Assembly (NCBI GenBank): GCA_037131735.1
Contig: JBAXQM010000002.1
Span: 124,001-188,000, forward strand
Direction of reading: 5' to 3'
Length of the DNA: 64,000 nucleotides
Source of the DNA: CAIUPE01 sp037131735
GTDB lineage: Bacteria > Pseudomonadota > Alphaproteobacteria > Rhizobiales > Beijerinckiaceae
How positions within the stretch are numbered: position 1 is the first letter of the stretch; every line of letters begins with the position of its first letter. Positions 1 through 9,900 of the stretch are shown piece after piece. A model generated the notes under the pieces. The model did not search any database. It saw only the letters and a program-made list of their open reading frames with translations, and was not told the DNA's origin. A program made the position numbers and the translations under genes.

Positions 1-101
1 CCGGCAGCCATGATCGCAGGCCCCGCGAGCTTTGCATAAGCCTGAAGACGGTCGGGATCTTTGATCTCGCGATAGCAAGATATCATATAGGCTTTTGGCA
101 T
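1..101 (-). CDS. DUF1330-family protein, 5' end only
   Basis: This is the N-terminal 33 codons of a gene that runs off the left edge. The translation begins MPKAYMISCYREIKDPD and continues ..LQAYAKLAGPAIMAAG, the typical opening of small DUF1330 proteins (about 95-100 aa, ferredoxin-like dimeric alpha/beta barrel fold, no settled function). The ATG is at 101-99, preceded by a good GGGAGGA ribosome site about 4-6 bases upstream. No link to the flagellar genes is evident. It probably marks the outer border of the locus. Confidence 0.75.
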   Translation of the reverse strand, partial: MPKAYMISCYREIKDPDRLQAYAKLAGPAIMAA

Positions 102-206
102 GGTGTCCTCCCGATCAGATTTTTATTGGTCACCTATAAAACGCGGCTGCATACAAAAAAGCAACCGGTTCCGCGGGGAGGGGGAGATAAAGTGAGGGGG
201 GCGGGA

Positions 207-356
207 TTAGGCGGCCGAGCTGTCGGCCAGCTGGTTCATCTCGAGATACGCCATTGCGGTGTTACGATGATATGTCATTAAAACAACGCGGTTTCCGAGA
301 TAGACCACGTAGTAAATGCGACCGCTACGGCGACGTTTTTCTACAACTGAATACAT
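207..356 (-). CDS. possible small protein, 49 aa
   Basis: An open frame from ATG 356 to TAA 207 gives MYSVVEKRRRSGRIYYVV and continues to a Ser/Ala-rich end (ADSSAA). It is basic at the start, then has a Tyr/Val-rich stretch that could form beta strands. The frame is open upstream to a stop at 429-431, but no other ATG is present there, and no clear ribosome site precedes 356. It is not recognised as a family. It could be a real conserved small protein or chance; composition alone suggests it is better than random. Confidence 0.35.
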   Translation of the reverse strand: MYSVVEKRRRSGRIYYVVYLGNRVVLMTYHRNTAMAYLEMNQLADSSAA

Positions 357-527
357 GGGCAGTTTAGAAACCGACAGAAAAGACTCAACATTCTCTGTGC
401 ACTTTATGCAGCAAATCCTGCCGCTTTGTTAAGAGCCCAAGAGGGGTTGAAAACAAATTTTTTTGGCCCGAGGTGTGGCTTCGTGCGAGGCAGGGCTTGA
501 TACGATAGGGCTCGTCGATAAGGGCTC

Positions 528-2009
528 TTAGCCCGTGGTGCCGTCGGCGCTTTGCGAGGACGGCGTAAGCTTGCCCGAGAGGTCGAGAACCGTGTCGGCA
601 ACTTCCGTAATCCGCGGCGCACCTTCCGAACGGATGAGCTCGCGTTGGAGAGAGCTGCGCTCTTTGCGTGCCGCCTCGAGCGCACCTTCGGCAACGGCGC
701 GGGCCATACGTTCTGTCTCAAGCGCTGCCGTCAATTCATCGATACGCGCTTGATAGGTTGCGCGGTTTGACTCCGCCTGATTTTCGAGCTGGTCGATACG
801 GCCCATGAGAACCGGAATACGGTCGTCAAGCTTTGCCAACGCGGTGTCGCGCGCTTTCAAATTCTTCGTAAGCGAATTTGCGCGCTCAATCAATGTGACG
901 CGCGATTGCTCAAGCTCACGCACTTGACGCTCAAGCCCATCGATCGTCGATTTCTGCTTGGCAAGACGCTGCTCAAAGCTTGACACTGCAACGTTATGTT
1001 CAACGATCCGGCGTTCAGCGGTGCGCAATTCATCCGTCTTGGCGATAAGCGTGTTGCGTGCTTCGGATAGAAGACGTTCACCCAATGTCGCGCGCGATTG
1101 CAACGCATCGATTTTCATATTGAGCGAGATTTTTTCAGCCTGCGTTTGCGCAGTGATTTCATCGATCTGGTCGGCGAGTGCCTTGCGCTCGTTCTTTGTC
1201 TCATTGAGCAATTGACGCGTATGATTGAGGCGGTTCTTCGTCGAGTCCAATTCGCTCTCAACTTCCGCAAGGCGGCGAGAAGTCCGGTTGAAATCATCAA
1301 CACGCGAGGCAAGTGATTGGCTGAGATTGATATTCTCGCCCTCGAGCATCGCAATAGATTCATTTAAGCGTGTAATATCGGCATTGAATTGCGCGATCTG
1401 CGTGTCTTTCGTGACAATCATATCACGAGCGACTTGCTGGTCAGATTCAAGCGAACGCTGATATTCTTCGGCATGCAGCATTTGGCGCTCGAATTCGAGC
1501 AACCGGCTGCGTGCTTCCGTTATTTCGTCTTCCTGTTCGGCGCGGACAGTCTCAAGGCCCGAGATTGTCTCGCGCGCCAGACGAATGTCTTGCCCCAGCG
1601 ATAGGCGCTCATTCTGCAATTCATCAACGCGGCGTTCGAATGACGCGATTTCATTGCGGAGAAGGGTAATCGTACCGCGCGCTTCGACGAGGCCCGAGCG
1701 GAAGCCGGCATTCTCGACCTTCAACGCTTCGTGGGTCAGCAAGCTCCGGCTGAGCGGCTCGCCAATGGCGTAAAAACTGGATTTTAGCTTCTCCAGTTCG
1801 TCAACTTTGCGCTGCGCCTCGATGAAAAGGAGGCGGAGTGATTCGTTTTCCTGGCCAAGTTTCTGGACGGAATCGAGACCACTCATCTGGTCGGGAGCTT
1901 GGGGCTCAGCCGTATCGAGGAGGGCAAAAGCAGCTTCTGCCGCCTGACCCGCCATCAAATTGGGCGTTTCAGCCTCGCGTTTCCACAGAATATCGATGAT
2001 TTTCCGCAT
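528..2009 (-). CDS. long coiled-coil protein, possible cytoskeletal or polar scaffold
   Basis: A 493-aa protein beginning MRKIIDILWKREAETPN. After about 45 residues of Ala-rich linker it is almost entirely predicted coiled coil (residues about 45-470): heptad-like Leu/Ile/Val spacing with dense Glu, Arg, Lys and Gln, ending with a short tail. No signal peptide or membrane segment is seen. Long coiled-coil rods with a short N-terminal segment occur in alphaproteobacterial crescentin-type intermediate-filament-like proteins and in SMC-like proteins, but there is no ATPase motif here, so it is not an SMC. An AAGG sequence lies about 12 bases before the ATG. Its role in shape or flagellar-pole organisation is inference. 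Confidence 0.8.
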   Translation of the reverse strand: MRKIIDILWKREAETPNLMAGQAAEAAFALLDTAEPQAPDQMSGLDSVQKLGQENESLRLLFIEAQRKVDELEKLKSSFYAIGEPLSRSLLTHEALKVENAGFRSGLVEARGTITLLRNEIASFERRVDELQNERLSLGQDIRLARETISGLETVRAEQEDEITEARSRLLEFERQMLHAEEYQRSLESDQQVARDMIVTKDTQIAQFNADITRLNESIAMLEGENINLSQSLASRVDDFNRTSRRLAEVESELDSTKNRLNHTRQLLNETKNERKALADQIDEITAQTQAEKISLNMKIDALQSRATLGERLLSEARNTLIAKTDELRTAERRIVEHNVAVSSFEQRLAKQKSTIDGLERQVRELEQSRVTLIERANSLTKNLKARDTALAKLDDRIPVLMGRIDQLENQAESNRATYQARIDELTAALETERMARAVAEGALEAARKERSSLQRELIRSEGAPRITEVADTVLDLSGKLTPSSQSADGTTG

Positions 2010-2570
2010 AAACGGGACCTTTTTAATCCGGAGGAGTATGGACGCCAGCTCTGCCGAAATCGCCTGATTTCAACAACTTTAAGCATAGGCAATTTAATGG
2101 GACACGTCAAAGCTGCGTTTAGATTTGGTTAACACACGTTTTAGTTGTGTTCGGGAAGTACATGTTTCGACCTCGCCTTAATGATTGACTTTTGGGGGTG
2201 TCTGGACACTTTTCTGGAAATACGCCTTAAAACAACCGAAACTCAATAAATTTCATATTTTTTTCAATTACTTGCCCCAATTCCGGACGCTTGTGCCCGA
2301 CTTCAACAAATCGATATTGTTTTAAGCATTCTATAGGTTTTAGCCCCTAAAGTGCGATCGTCAGCCAAAGCCAAAAAGGCAATCGAAAGTCTTTTTCGCC
2401 TGCAAATCATCTGGTCGAATAACTGAGGGGAAGGGTGGTCGTTGTTCAGCATCTTGATCCGCAAATGGTGCCAAATGTTAAACCGAGGGCTGGTTCGGTC
2501 ACACACCTAACGTTTTCATTCGGCGATACAGCGTTGTTTCAGAGTTTTTGTATTTTGTATGAGGGTGTCT
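2010..2570. other. non-coding spacer between divergent genes
   Basis: About 560 bases separate the leftward coiled-coil gene from the rightward fcl gene. The stretch is AT-rich with runs of T and A near 2230-2270. It should carry both promoters, but I found no convincing -35/-10 or sigma-54 element. A small inverted repeat, GTGTC-TG-GACAC, lies at 2198-2209. A 67-codon leftward frame at 2303-2506 looks like chance. Confidence 0.5.
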
Positions 2571-3536
2571 ATGGCTGCGGATAGAATCTTTATTGCGGGC
2601 CATCGCGGTATGGTGGGGTCGGCGATATATAGGGCTTTGAGTTCGCAAGCTTCATGCACGCTCATTACAAGAACACGTGCTGAACTTGATTTGACCGACC
2701 AAGCTGCCGTTCGAAAACTCTTTCGAGAAGAGCGTCCGACGCAGGTGTATCTTGCAGCTGCCAAAGTTGGCGGAATTCATGCCAACAACAGTTTACCCGC
2801 CGAATTCATCTATTCAAATTTAATGATCGAGACAAATGTCATTCATGAGGCATGGGCATCAGGGGTAAAGCGCCTTTTGTTTTTAGGATCAAGCTGCATT
2901 TATCCAAAGTTCGCTGATCAGCCTATGAAGGAAGAAGCGCTTTTGAGCGGTCAGTTGGAACCGACAAATGAGCCTTATGCCCTGGCCAAGATTGCGGGCA
3001 TAAAGTTATGCGAAAGTTACAATCGGCAATATGGCCAAGATGGTATTGATTACCGCTCTATCATGCCGACTAATCTTTATGGCCGCGGCGACAATTATCA
3101 TCCCGAATATTCACATGTAGTACCCGCTTTGATTCGACGCATTCATGAGGCGAAGATGAACGGCCTATCAGATGTAATCATCTGGGGCACAGGCAAGCCG
3201 CGGCGAGAATTCTTGAATGTCGATGATATGGCGGAGGCATCGATTTTTGTGATGAATATGCCCAAGTTACAGTATGATAGTTTCACCGCGCCGATGCGCA
3301 GTCATTTGAATGCCGGCTTTGGCTCTGACGTGTCCATTCGCGACCTTGCCGAACTCATTAAAACGATTGTTGGCTTTGCGGGCGATCTAACATTTGATTC
3401 CTCAAAGCCAGACGGCGCGCCGCGTAAGCTCTTGGACAGCTCAAGACTGAGATCCGCGGGCTGGAGTCCCAAAGTCCAGATCGAAGAAGGGCTTAGTTTG
3501 GCCTATCAGGATTTCCTGTTGAGAGAAGGCGTTTAA
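2571..3536 (+). CDS. fcl: GDP-L-fucose synthase
   Basis: Epimerase/reductase that converts GDP-4-keto-6-deoxy-D-mannose to GDP-L-fucose with NADPH, in the cytoplasm. It is an extended SDR protein of 321 aa, the usual length. The N-terminal Rossmann motif is GHRGMVGSA. SSCIYP and YALAK contain the catalytic Ser, Tyr and Lys. I chose the ATG at 2571 over an in-frame ATG at 2559 because GAGG lies seven bases upstream of 2571. It is followed after 44 bases by gmd, which makes its substrate, so the two form a sugar-nucleotide operon. The product is a likely donor for the glycosyltransferases in this window. Confidence 0.93.
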   Translation: MAADRIFIAGHRGMVGSAIYRALSSQASCTLITRTRAELDLTDQAAVRKLFREERPTQVYLAAAKVGGIHANNSLPAEFIYSNLMIETNVIHEAWASGVKRLLFLGSSCIYPKFADQPMKEEALLSGQLEPTNEPYALAKIAGIKLCESYNRQYGQDGIDYRSIMPTNLYGRGDNYHPEYSHVVPALIRRIHEAKMNGLSDVIIWGTGKPRREFLNVDDMAEASIFVMNMPKLQYDSFTAPMRSHLNAGFGSDVSIRDLAELIKTIVGFAGDLTFDSSKPDGAPRKLLDSSRLRSAGWSPKVQIEEGLSLAYQDFLLREGV

Positions 3537-3580
3537 GTATCAATCTTGGTTCGTATCAGTTTTTGTGAGTTTCAGTTCAA

Positions 3581-4705
3581 ATGTCAAAACAAAAAATAGC
3601 CCTTATTACCGGGATCACAGGTCAAGATGGGTCCTATCTCGCCGAGTTCCTTCTTGAAAAGGGTTATATCGTTCATGGGATCAAGCGCCGCTCAAGCTCG
3701 TTTAACACTGAGCGCGTTGATCACATCTACCAAGATCCCCATGTCAATGAACAGCGCTTTGTTCTTCATTATGGCGATCTGACTGACGCAACCAATCTCA
3801 TCCGGATTATCCAAGAAACACAGCCCGATGAAATTTATAATCTTGGCGCGCAAAGCCATGTCGCGGTTAGTTTTGAAAGCCCTGAATACACGGCCAATGT
3901 CGATGCCTTAGGCGCGCTGCGCATCCTTGAGGCAATCCGCATATTGGGTCTTGAAAAGAAAACCCGCTTTTATCAAGCCAGCACCAGTGAGCTTTATGGT
4001 CTCGTTCAAGAGGTTCCTCAGAAGGAAACCACTCCCTTCTACCCAAGAAGCCCCTACGCCGTTGCTAAACTCTACGCTTATTGGATTACAATCAACTACC
4101 GCGAGGCGTATGGCATCTATGCCTGCAACGGAATCCTGTTCAATCACGAGAGTCCTCGTCGTGGCGAAACCTTTGTGACTCGTAAAATCACACGCGGTCT
4201 GGCCAACATTGCGCAAGGGCTAGAGGCGTGCCTTTATCTTGGAAATCTCGATGCCTTGCGTGATTGGGGCCACACAAAAGATTATGTTCGCATGCAATGG
4301 CTAATGTTACAGCAAGGAACACCAAAAGATTATGTCATCGCAACGGGTGTTCAATATACGGTTAGAGATTTCATTCGCTGGACGACTGAGGCCCTCGGCA
4401 TTGGCGTCGACTTTAGGGAGTCCGGCGTCAATGAATATGCAGTTGTGACCAGCCTCAAAGGATATGACACACCCGGCCTTAAAATCGGGGACGTGATTAT
4501 TCGAGTGGATCCCCGGTATTTCCGGCCGACGGAAGTTGAAACGCTTCTCGGAGATGCTTCACGAGCAAAAGCCGAACTTGGCTGGGAGCCAAAAATTTCT
4601 ACAAAAGATATGTGCCGCGAGATGATCGTAAATGATCTTCAAATTGCCAAGAAAAAGGCATTGTTAAAAATGCATGGGTACGACATCTCAGTCGAGAAGG
4701 AATGA
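3581..4705 (+). CDS. gmd: GDP-mannose 4,6-dehydratase
   Basis: Converts GDP-D-mannose to GDP-4-keto-6-deoxy-D-mannose, the first step to GDP-fucose (also to GDP-rhamnose or perosamine). It is 374 aa, full length. It starts MSKQKIALITGITGQDGSYL with the NADP-binding GxxGxxG motif, carries RRSSSFNTERVDH near residue 40, TSELYG, and the catalytic SPYAVAK Tyr-xxx-Lys. The pairing with fcl makes GDP-L-fucose the most likely end product. It converges with the leftward gene ending at 4728, with only 22 bases between them. Confidence 0.95.
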   Translation: MSKQKIALITGITGQDGSYLAEFLLEKGYIVHGIKRRSSSFNTERVDHIYQDPHVNEQRFVLHYGDLTDATNLIRIIQETQPDEIYNLGAQSHVAVSFESPEYTANVDALGALRILEAIRILGLEKKTRFYQASTSELYGLVQEVPQKETTPFYPRSPYAVAKLYAYWITINYREAYGIYACNGILFNHESPRRGETFVTRKITRGLANIAQGLEACLYLGNLDALRDWGHTKDYVRMQWLMLQQGTPKDYVIATGVQYTVRDFIRWTTEALGIGVDFRESGVNEYAVVTSLKGYDTPGLKIGDVIIRVDPRYFRPTEVETLLGDASRAKAELGWEPKISTKDMCREMIVNDLQIAKKKALLKMHGYDISVEKE

Positions 4706-4727
4706 GTAAAGAAAACTCTAAAATCGA

Positions 4728-5660
4728 TTATTTGCTTAGATATGAGCGAACCTGAGTGATGTATCGATGACTGTTTAAGTTTGACCAGACATGGTCCATA
4801 TTAGTTTTCTCAAGATAACGACTTTTCCATTCTCTTAGAATGTTTACATCCTTCAATATCTCCCAATCGGTAACATAAATCACCGCGAGGTCATCAAATA
4901 ATGGACTGATCGGCGTCTCCTCAGTGATGACGATTGCTCCCAAATACAACGCTTCATAGGTGCGATGACAATCGAGTCCATTTCCCCTCGGTGACAATAC
5001 AAAGTCAAACTCAGAATAAAGCCTCCATAAATCAAATGGGCTAACGCGCTGCTTAATAAAAGTTATGAAAGGATTCTCTTTTATTGAATCAAAGATTTCC
5101 TTTCTGCGTCCATGTGAATAATTCAATTGGAAGTCAGAAAAAATCGTTGGGCTAAGGGAATGATCACGCTCGCTTCTAGAAAATCTAATCGCCTTCAAAA
5201 GATGCTCAATCTCAGACGGCCTAATATGACTACCCAACGTGTGTAGGTCCAAACCAATCGGGAAGGGCATAATTTTCTGATTATCAGAGCCGCTATAGTT
5301 TTGCGTAAACCACGCCTTAAGGTATTGATTGTTCAGAATCTTACTTACAGTATCGCTCTTGAGTTCGCTCGGAACAGCCGTATCGCCATCTGTTGTTATG
5401 AGAACAAAATCACTATCTATTTGCTGCAAAACTCCATTGGCAAATAAATCAAGATCACATTCCATTTGCTTTTTCGGCCGCGTGCTTAATCTGAGCCACA
5501 CCAAGTTCCTGCAGCCCTTATAAGATTCAACCAATAAATCTTTATCCGAAAATGTTTCGGTGTGTGCAAACACATAGTTGAGACCGCCATTATAATCGCA
5601 AAAGGATCCAATTCCCTTGGACCAAAGCACACCAGTCTCTGAAGGCTTTAAATTATTCAT
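4728..5660 (-). CDS. exostosin-like glycosyltransferase (GT47-like)
   Basis: A 310-aa soluble protein. Its C-terminal half has the exostosin-type signature SPRGNGLDCHRTYEAL, then YLGAIVITEE, which in GT47/exostosin proteins forms the nucleotide-sugar-binding region (C/G-x-D-..R-x-x-E). No signal peptide or membrane segment is seen, so it would act on the cytoplasmic side. The coding sequence is AT-rich compared with the flagellar genes, suggesting separate ancestry. Donor and acceptor cannot be read from the sequence. Its position beside fcl/gmd and a second glycosyltransferase fits glycan assembly on flagellin or on the giant repeat proteins. Confidence 0.7.
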   Translation of the reverse strand: MNNLKPSETGVLWSKGIGSFCDYNGGLNYVFAHTETFSDKDLLVESYKGCRNLVWLRLSTRPKKQMECDLDLFANGVLQQIDSDFVLITTDGDTAVPSELKSDTVSKILNNQYLKAWFTQNYSGSDNQKIMPFPIGLDLHTLGSHIRPSEIEHLLKAIRFSRSERDHSLSPTIFSDFQLNYSHGRRKEIFDSIKENPFITFIKQRVSPFDLWRLYSEFDFVLSPRGNGLDCHRTYEALYLGAIVITEETPISPLFDDLAVIYVTDWEILKDVNILREWKSRYLEKTNMDHVWSNLNSHRYITQVRSYLSK

Positions 5661-5812
5661 TCTATTGCACCCTGAAACGAACCGCTTAAATTTCTATTCT
5701 GTGAACAAAGATTCTAAGTTCATGAATTAATACAAACAAAGAAATGAACAATTCTCTGGAATGGATATCTGGAAAATTCTGGATAGCGTGTGATAAGAAA
5801 AAGGCAATGTCA

Positions 5813-6886
5813 TTAGACGCCGTTATTATTATTGACGACAAAATTCGGGTTAACAAAAAAACGCGTATCCGATTGCCGCTTAATTGCATTATGAAATCCA
5901 ACATGCTCACATTCCAGAACATCATGGCCAACGGCGGAATAGCGAGCCGACTTTATGATATCGGTGCAGTATATTCCCATGCCTCCAAATGCAGACTCGA
6001 CTTCCAACCATCCTTTTAGATCTTGGAACCTCACCTTTTGAAGCGGCTCGGATGTGAGCATTTTAGCATTTCGTTCACCCCAGACATATTCAATCTGATT
6101 TAGCTTTCCGATCGGATCCGTCGGCGCAATTTCCGCGCTTCGAAATGCATAGAGGTCATAATAGAAATTGCTATTGATGGGGAAGCATGCGCCCCAACAG
6201 CCCATAAATCTAAAATTTGATATGAATGACTCAATTGTTAAATCGTCGGACACAACACCATCCATGTCAGCTACGATCAAAAAATCGTAATCTGAAGGCG
6301 TGATATGATCCAACAATTGATTACGACAATAGCTAATTCGTTGGATTCGGTTTTCAATATTCGGCTTAAGTGCACCAAGACTGAAAAAATCGATCCGAGA
6401 ATTTCTGACTTTTAATGCTTCAAGAACAGTCAGCGTATTATCGTCCGAGTCGCTTTCGACGAGGGTTATTCGATAATCCTTGAACAAGGCGCCCAATTTC
6501 TCAAATGCAAATATTGTTGCCTCTAAGGCGCCCGCGCAATTTCTTACACAGCCGGTAAACTGTGCACGTTTCGCTCTAAGGGATTTAAATATCTGAACAT
6601 CAGTGAGTGATTGAAAGAATACATAACTCAAATCATCGAAATTTAGGCTAAAACCATGACAAACAATTTTGAACTGAAAGAAATTATTTGGCTTTTTAAA
6701 CTTCAGAAAAATTTCCTTTTCCGAATGTACTCGCGAATAATCCAGTTTTTCCCACTTATTTGCCGTCCTCTGATGTGATCCAAAAAGATCGATATCAAAA
6801 ATCTGATCACTTTTCTTCAAAAGAAAGCCGATGACAAATCGAACATCCATATTGAGGGTAATAATCTGGCTCGTCGAATAGTTCAT
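5813..6886 (-). CDS. putative glycosyltransferase, GT-A / mannosyltransferase-like
   Basis: A 357-aa protein. The region GCVRNCAGALEATI, a YRITLVESDSDDNT segment and the acidic LIVADMDGVVSDD resemble GT-A enzymes, in which an Asp-x-Asp binds the metal and nucleotide sugar. The overall pattern recalls the CAP59/CMT1 type of alpha-mannosyltransferase. The frame is open back to 7006, which would overlap the giant gene. I chose ATG 6886 because GGAAGAG lies about seven bases upstream and it removes the overlap. The gene lies 55 bases after the end of the 2184-aa repeat-protein gene on the same strand, so co-transcription is plausible. Family assignment is tentative. Confidence 0.6.
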   Translation of the reverse strand: MNYSTSQIITLNMDVRFVIGFLLKKSDQIFDIDLFGSHQRTANKWEKLDYSRVHSEKEIFLKFKKPNNFFQFKIVCHGFSLNFDDLSYVFFQSLTDVQIFKSLRAKRAQFTGCVRNCAGALEATIFAFEKLGALFKDYRITLVESDSDDNTLTVLEALKVRNSRIDFFSLGALKPNIENRIQRISYCRNQLLDHITPSDYDFLIVADMDGVVSDDLTIESFISNFRFMGCWGACFPINSNFYYDLYAFRSAEIAPTDPIGKLNQIEYVWGERNAKMLTSEPLQKVRFQDLKGWLEVESAFGGMGIYCTDIIKSARYSAVGHDVLECEHVGFHNAIKRQSDTRFFVNPNFVVNNNNGV

Positions 6887-6941
6887 AACTGACTCTTCCG
6901 AATTATAAGTGACGTTCGATTCGGGTTTTGTGATAGCGATC

Positions 6942-9900
6942 TCAATTAAGCGCGTTAATCTGGGCAGTAGAAAGAGAATCAAGTTGATCGCCGGTAAGAG
7001 CTGCAACTTGAGCAGTCGTCAGGGCTGCAAGCTGACTCGTTGATAGAGCGCTTAGCGCATTTGAAGACAGTGAGGCAACGGCATCAGTCGATAGGGCGAC
7101 GAGTTGTGATGTTGTCAGAATTACAGATTGGATCTCGGTCAGGTAGGAGGCCTGATCGGCAGAAAGGGCCGCGATGGCCTGTGTAGACAATTTAACAAGA
7201 TCGGCCGTTTCAAAGGCAGCGATCTGACTGCCTGTTAGTGCCGCCACTTGGGCAGATGTCAGGGCCTGCGCTTGTGTAGAGCTTAAGGCCACAATTTGAT
7301 CCGTCGAAAAAGCTGCCAGTGATGATGTCGAAATGGATATGATCTGGGCTGTTGAAAGGATCGCAAGTTGCGACGTGGACAATGCTTCAATCTGCGAACT
7401 TGTCAGTGCTGCCACGGTAGATGTCGAAAACTTCCGGATTTGACTCGTTGATAATTGGCCGATCTGATCGGCCGAGAGTGTTGCAACTTGGGCAGTTGAA
7501 AGGACCACGATTTGGATTGTTGTCAGAGCTGCTATTTGGGCTGTCGTCATTGCGGCGATCTGATCTGTTGAGAGCGCGGCAATTGCCAGATTACTGAGCG
7601 CAGCGATATCCTCGGTTTCTAGAGCGCTGAATTGTTCCGTTGTCATTACGGATATTTGTGCCGTGGAGAGCGCAGCCGCTTGTTGTGTTGTCAAGGCGAT
7701 GAGCTGATCACTCGAAAGCGCATAAACCGATGCGGTAGTCAGTGCCGCAATCTGGATCGTGTAAAGATTTTCAATTTGCGCGGTAGTCAATGCCGCAACT
7801 GATGCTGATGACAAAACGCCGATTTGAGTCGGCTTGAGGGACTTGATCTGATCCGCGCTCATCGCTGAGATTTGATCGCTCGAGAGGATCTCGATGACGC
7901 TCGTACTCAACGCAGCGAGATCTGCGGTTTCGAGCGCAAGGATTTGATCAGTATTTAAAGTAGAGATCTGCCTCGTCGTAAGGGCCGCGACTTGGGTTGA
8001 AGTCAGCGATGCTATTTGATCGGTCGACAAAATTCCGATCGCTTCGCTTGAAATCGAAATGATCGAAGCGGTTGATAGTGATGAGATGGCAGATGTCGAG
8101 AGAGCTGCTATCTGGTCTGTACTTAAGACGCTTATTTGACTGGTCGACAGCGCTCTCACCTGAGACGATGAGAGTGTTGCAACTTGATCTGTTGACAGAA
8201 TGGCAATCTGGCTCGTCGTCAAGGCGGCCATTTGGATTGTTTTAAACGCAGCGATCTGAAGGGTGGTTAGCGCTACGAGTTGGTTTGTACCGAGAATGGC
8301 AATAGCGCTCGTTGAAAGGGCGGCAATATCATTAGTTTCAAGCGCCGCGATCTGGTCCGTCGTAAGCGCCGAAAGCTGTGAGGTCGTTAACGCATGGATT
8401 TGAGCGGTAGTCAGAGCCGCGATCTGGTCAACGGATAGACCCGATAAACTTGCCGACGGAATAGCGGCTATTTGATTGGAACCCAGAACGAATAATTGAT
8501 CGGTCGTAAGAACCGCAAGTTGGACGTCGTTGAGGCCACTCGCCCCGGATATTGAAAGGGCGGCAAAGTCGGCTGTTTCGATTGCAGCTATTTGATCAGT
8601 GTTCAAAGCAGCTATCTGAGCCGAAGTGAGCACAGCCGCCTGTGTCGTCGTCAATGCTACGATCTGAGCGGTTGAGAGTGCTGCAAGCGCGGATGTATCA
8701 AGGGCTCGAATCTGTCTCGTAATAAGAGACGAAATCTGAGCACTGTTAAGTGCTCCCACCTGGTCCGTCGTCAGGGCGGCGATGATCGACGTTCCAAGCG
8801 CGACGATATCGGTCGTTTCAATTGCGCTCATCTGATCCGTTGAAAGGATACTAGCCTGTGCCAAGGACAGATTTGCAAATTGAGACGAGGTCATTGCGGC
8901 TATGTGGGCAGTTGTGAGTGCAGCGAATTGAACGGTCGAGAGAGTGGCGACTTGCGCCGTTCGCATCAGGGCAATCTGCTCCGTCAAGAGCGCCGCAAGT
9001 TGGTCGGTGCTCAATATAGAGATGTTATCCGTGGTCAGCGCCGCGACATTCGCCGTACCAAAATTCGACAATTGTGTCGTCGAAAGCGCCATAACTTGGC
9101 TGGTTGTGAGTTTCGATGCCTGAGCTGTTGAAAGCGCAAACATCTGATCGGTCGATAGGGTGGCTATCACATCCGTTGAGAGGACACGGATCTGTGTCGT
9201 TGTGAGCCCATTGATTTGCGCGGTAGACAGAGCTGCACTTTGATCCGTGAGGAGCACTGAAATTGCGTCGGTTGTGACGGCCGCCAAATCAGCGGTCTCC
9301 AATGCGCCAATCTGCGCGCTCGTCAGATTAGCAAATTGCGAGGTCGCGAGGGATGCAACCTGTGCTGTTGTGAGGGCGACGATTTGATCTGTCGTCAAGC
9401 TTGTCAGAGCGCGCGTCGAGAAGCTCGAAATCTGCCGCGTTGTGAGCGCGGCTATTTGTGCTGTTGTCAGTGCTGCCGCCTGATCAGTGGTGATTATTGC
9501 GAAAATCGTATTTCTAAGGGCAGCAACATCAGCGGTCTCAAGAGCAGCGATCTGATCTGTCGTAAAATTTGACACCTGTAATGTTGTGAGAGCGCGGGCT
9601 TGATCGGTCGTAAGTGCAGCTATCTTATCGGTTGTCAGCGCGCTGATTGTATCAATTGACAGGGCAGCGATCTGCCTCGTTTTAAAGACCAAGAGGCTTG
9701 ATGTTGAGAGCGCTGTCAATTGATTTGAGGTCATTCCTGCAATGGCAGAGGATGAGACTTCTGCGAGATCGGCGGTTTCGAATGCGGAAATTTGTGTTGT
9801 CGTGAGTGATGAGAACTGGGTGGAGGTCAGCGCAGCTGCTTGCAAGGTGGTCAATGCAACAATTTTGGATGAATCGAGCGCTCCAATCTGATCGGTCGAC

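Noticed and set aside
2436..2451. Sigma-54-like TGGTCGTTGTTCAGCA upstream of fcl
   Set aside because: Spacing is right, but the -12 part is CAGC instead of TTGC. Sugar-nucleotide genes are not expected to need it.
2303..2506. 67-codon frame in the spacer upstream of fcl
   Set aside because: No ribosome site, no recognisable sequence, and in a promoter-bearing spacer.
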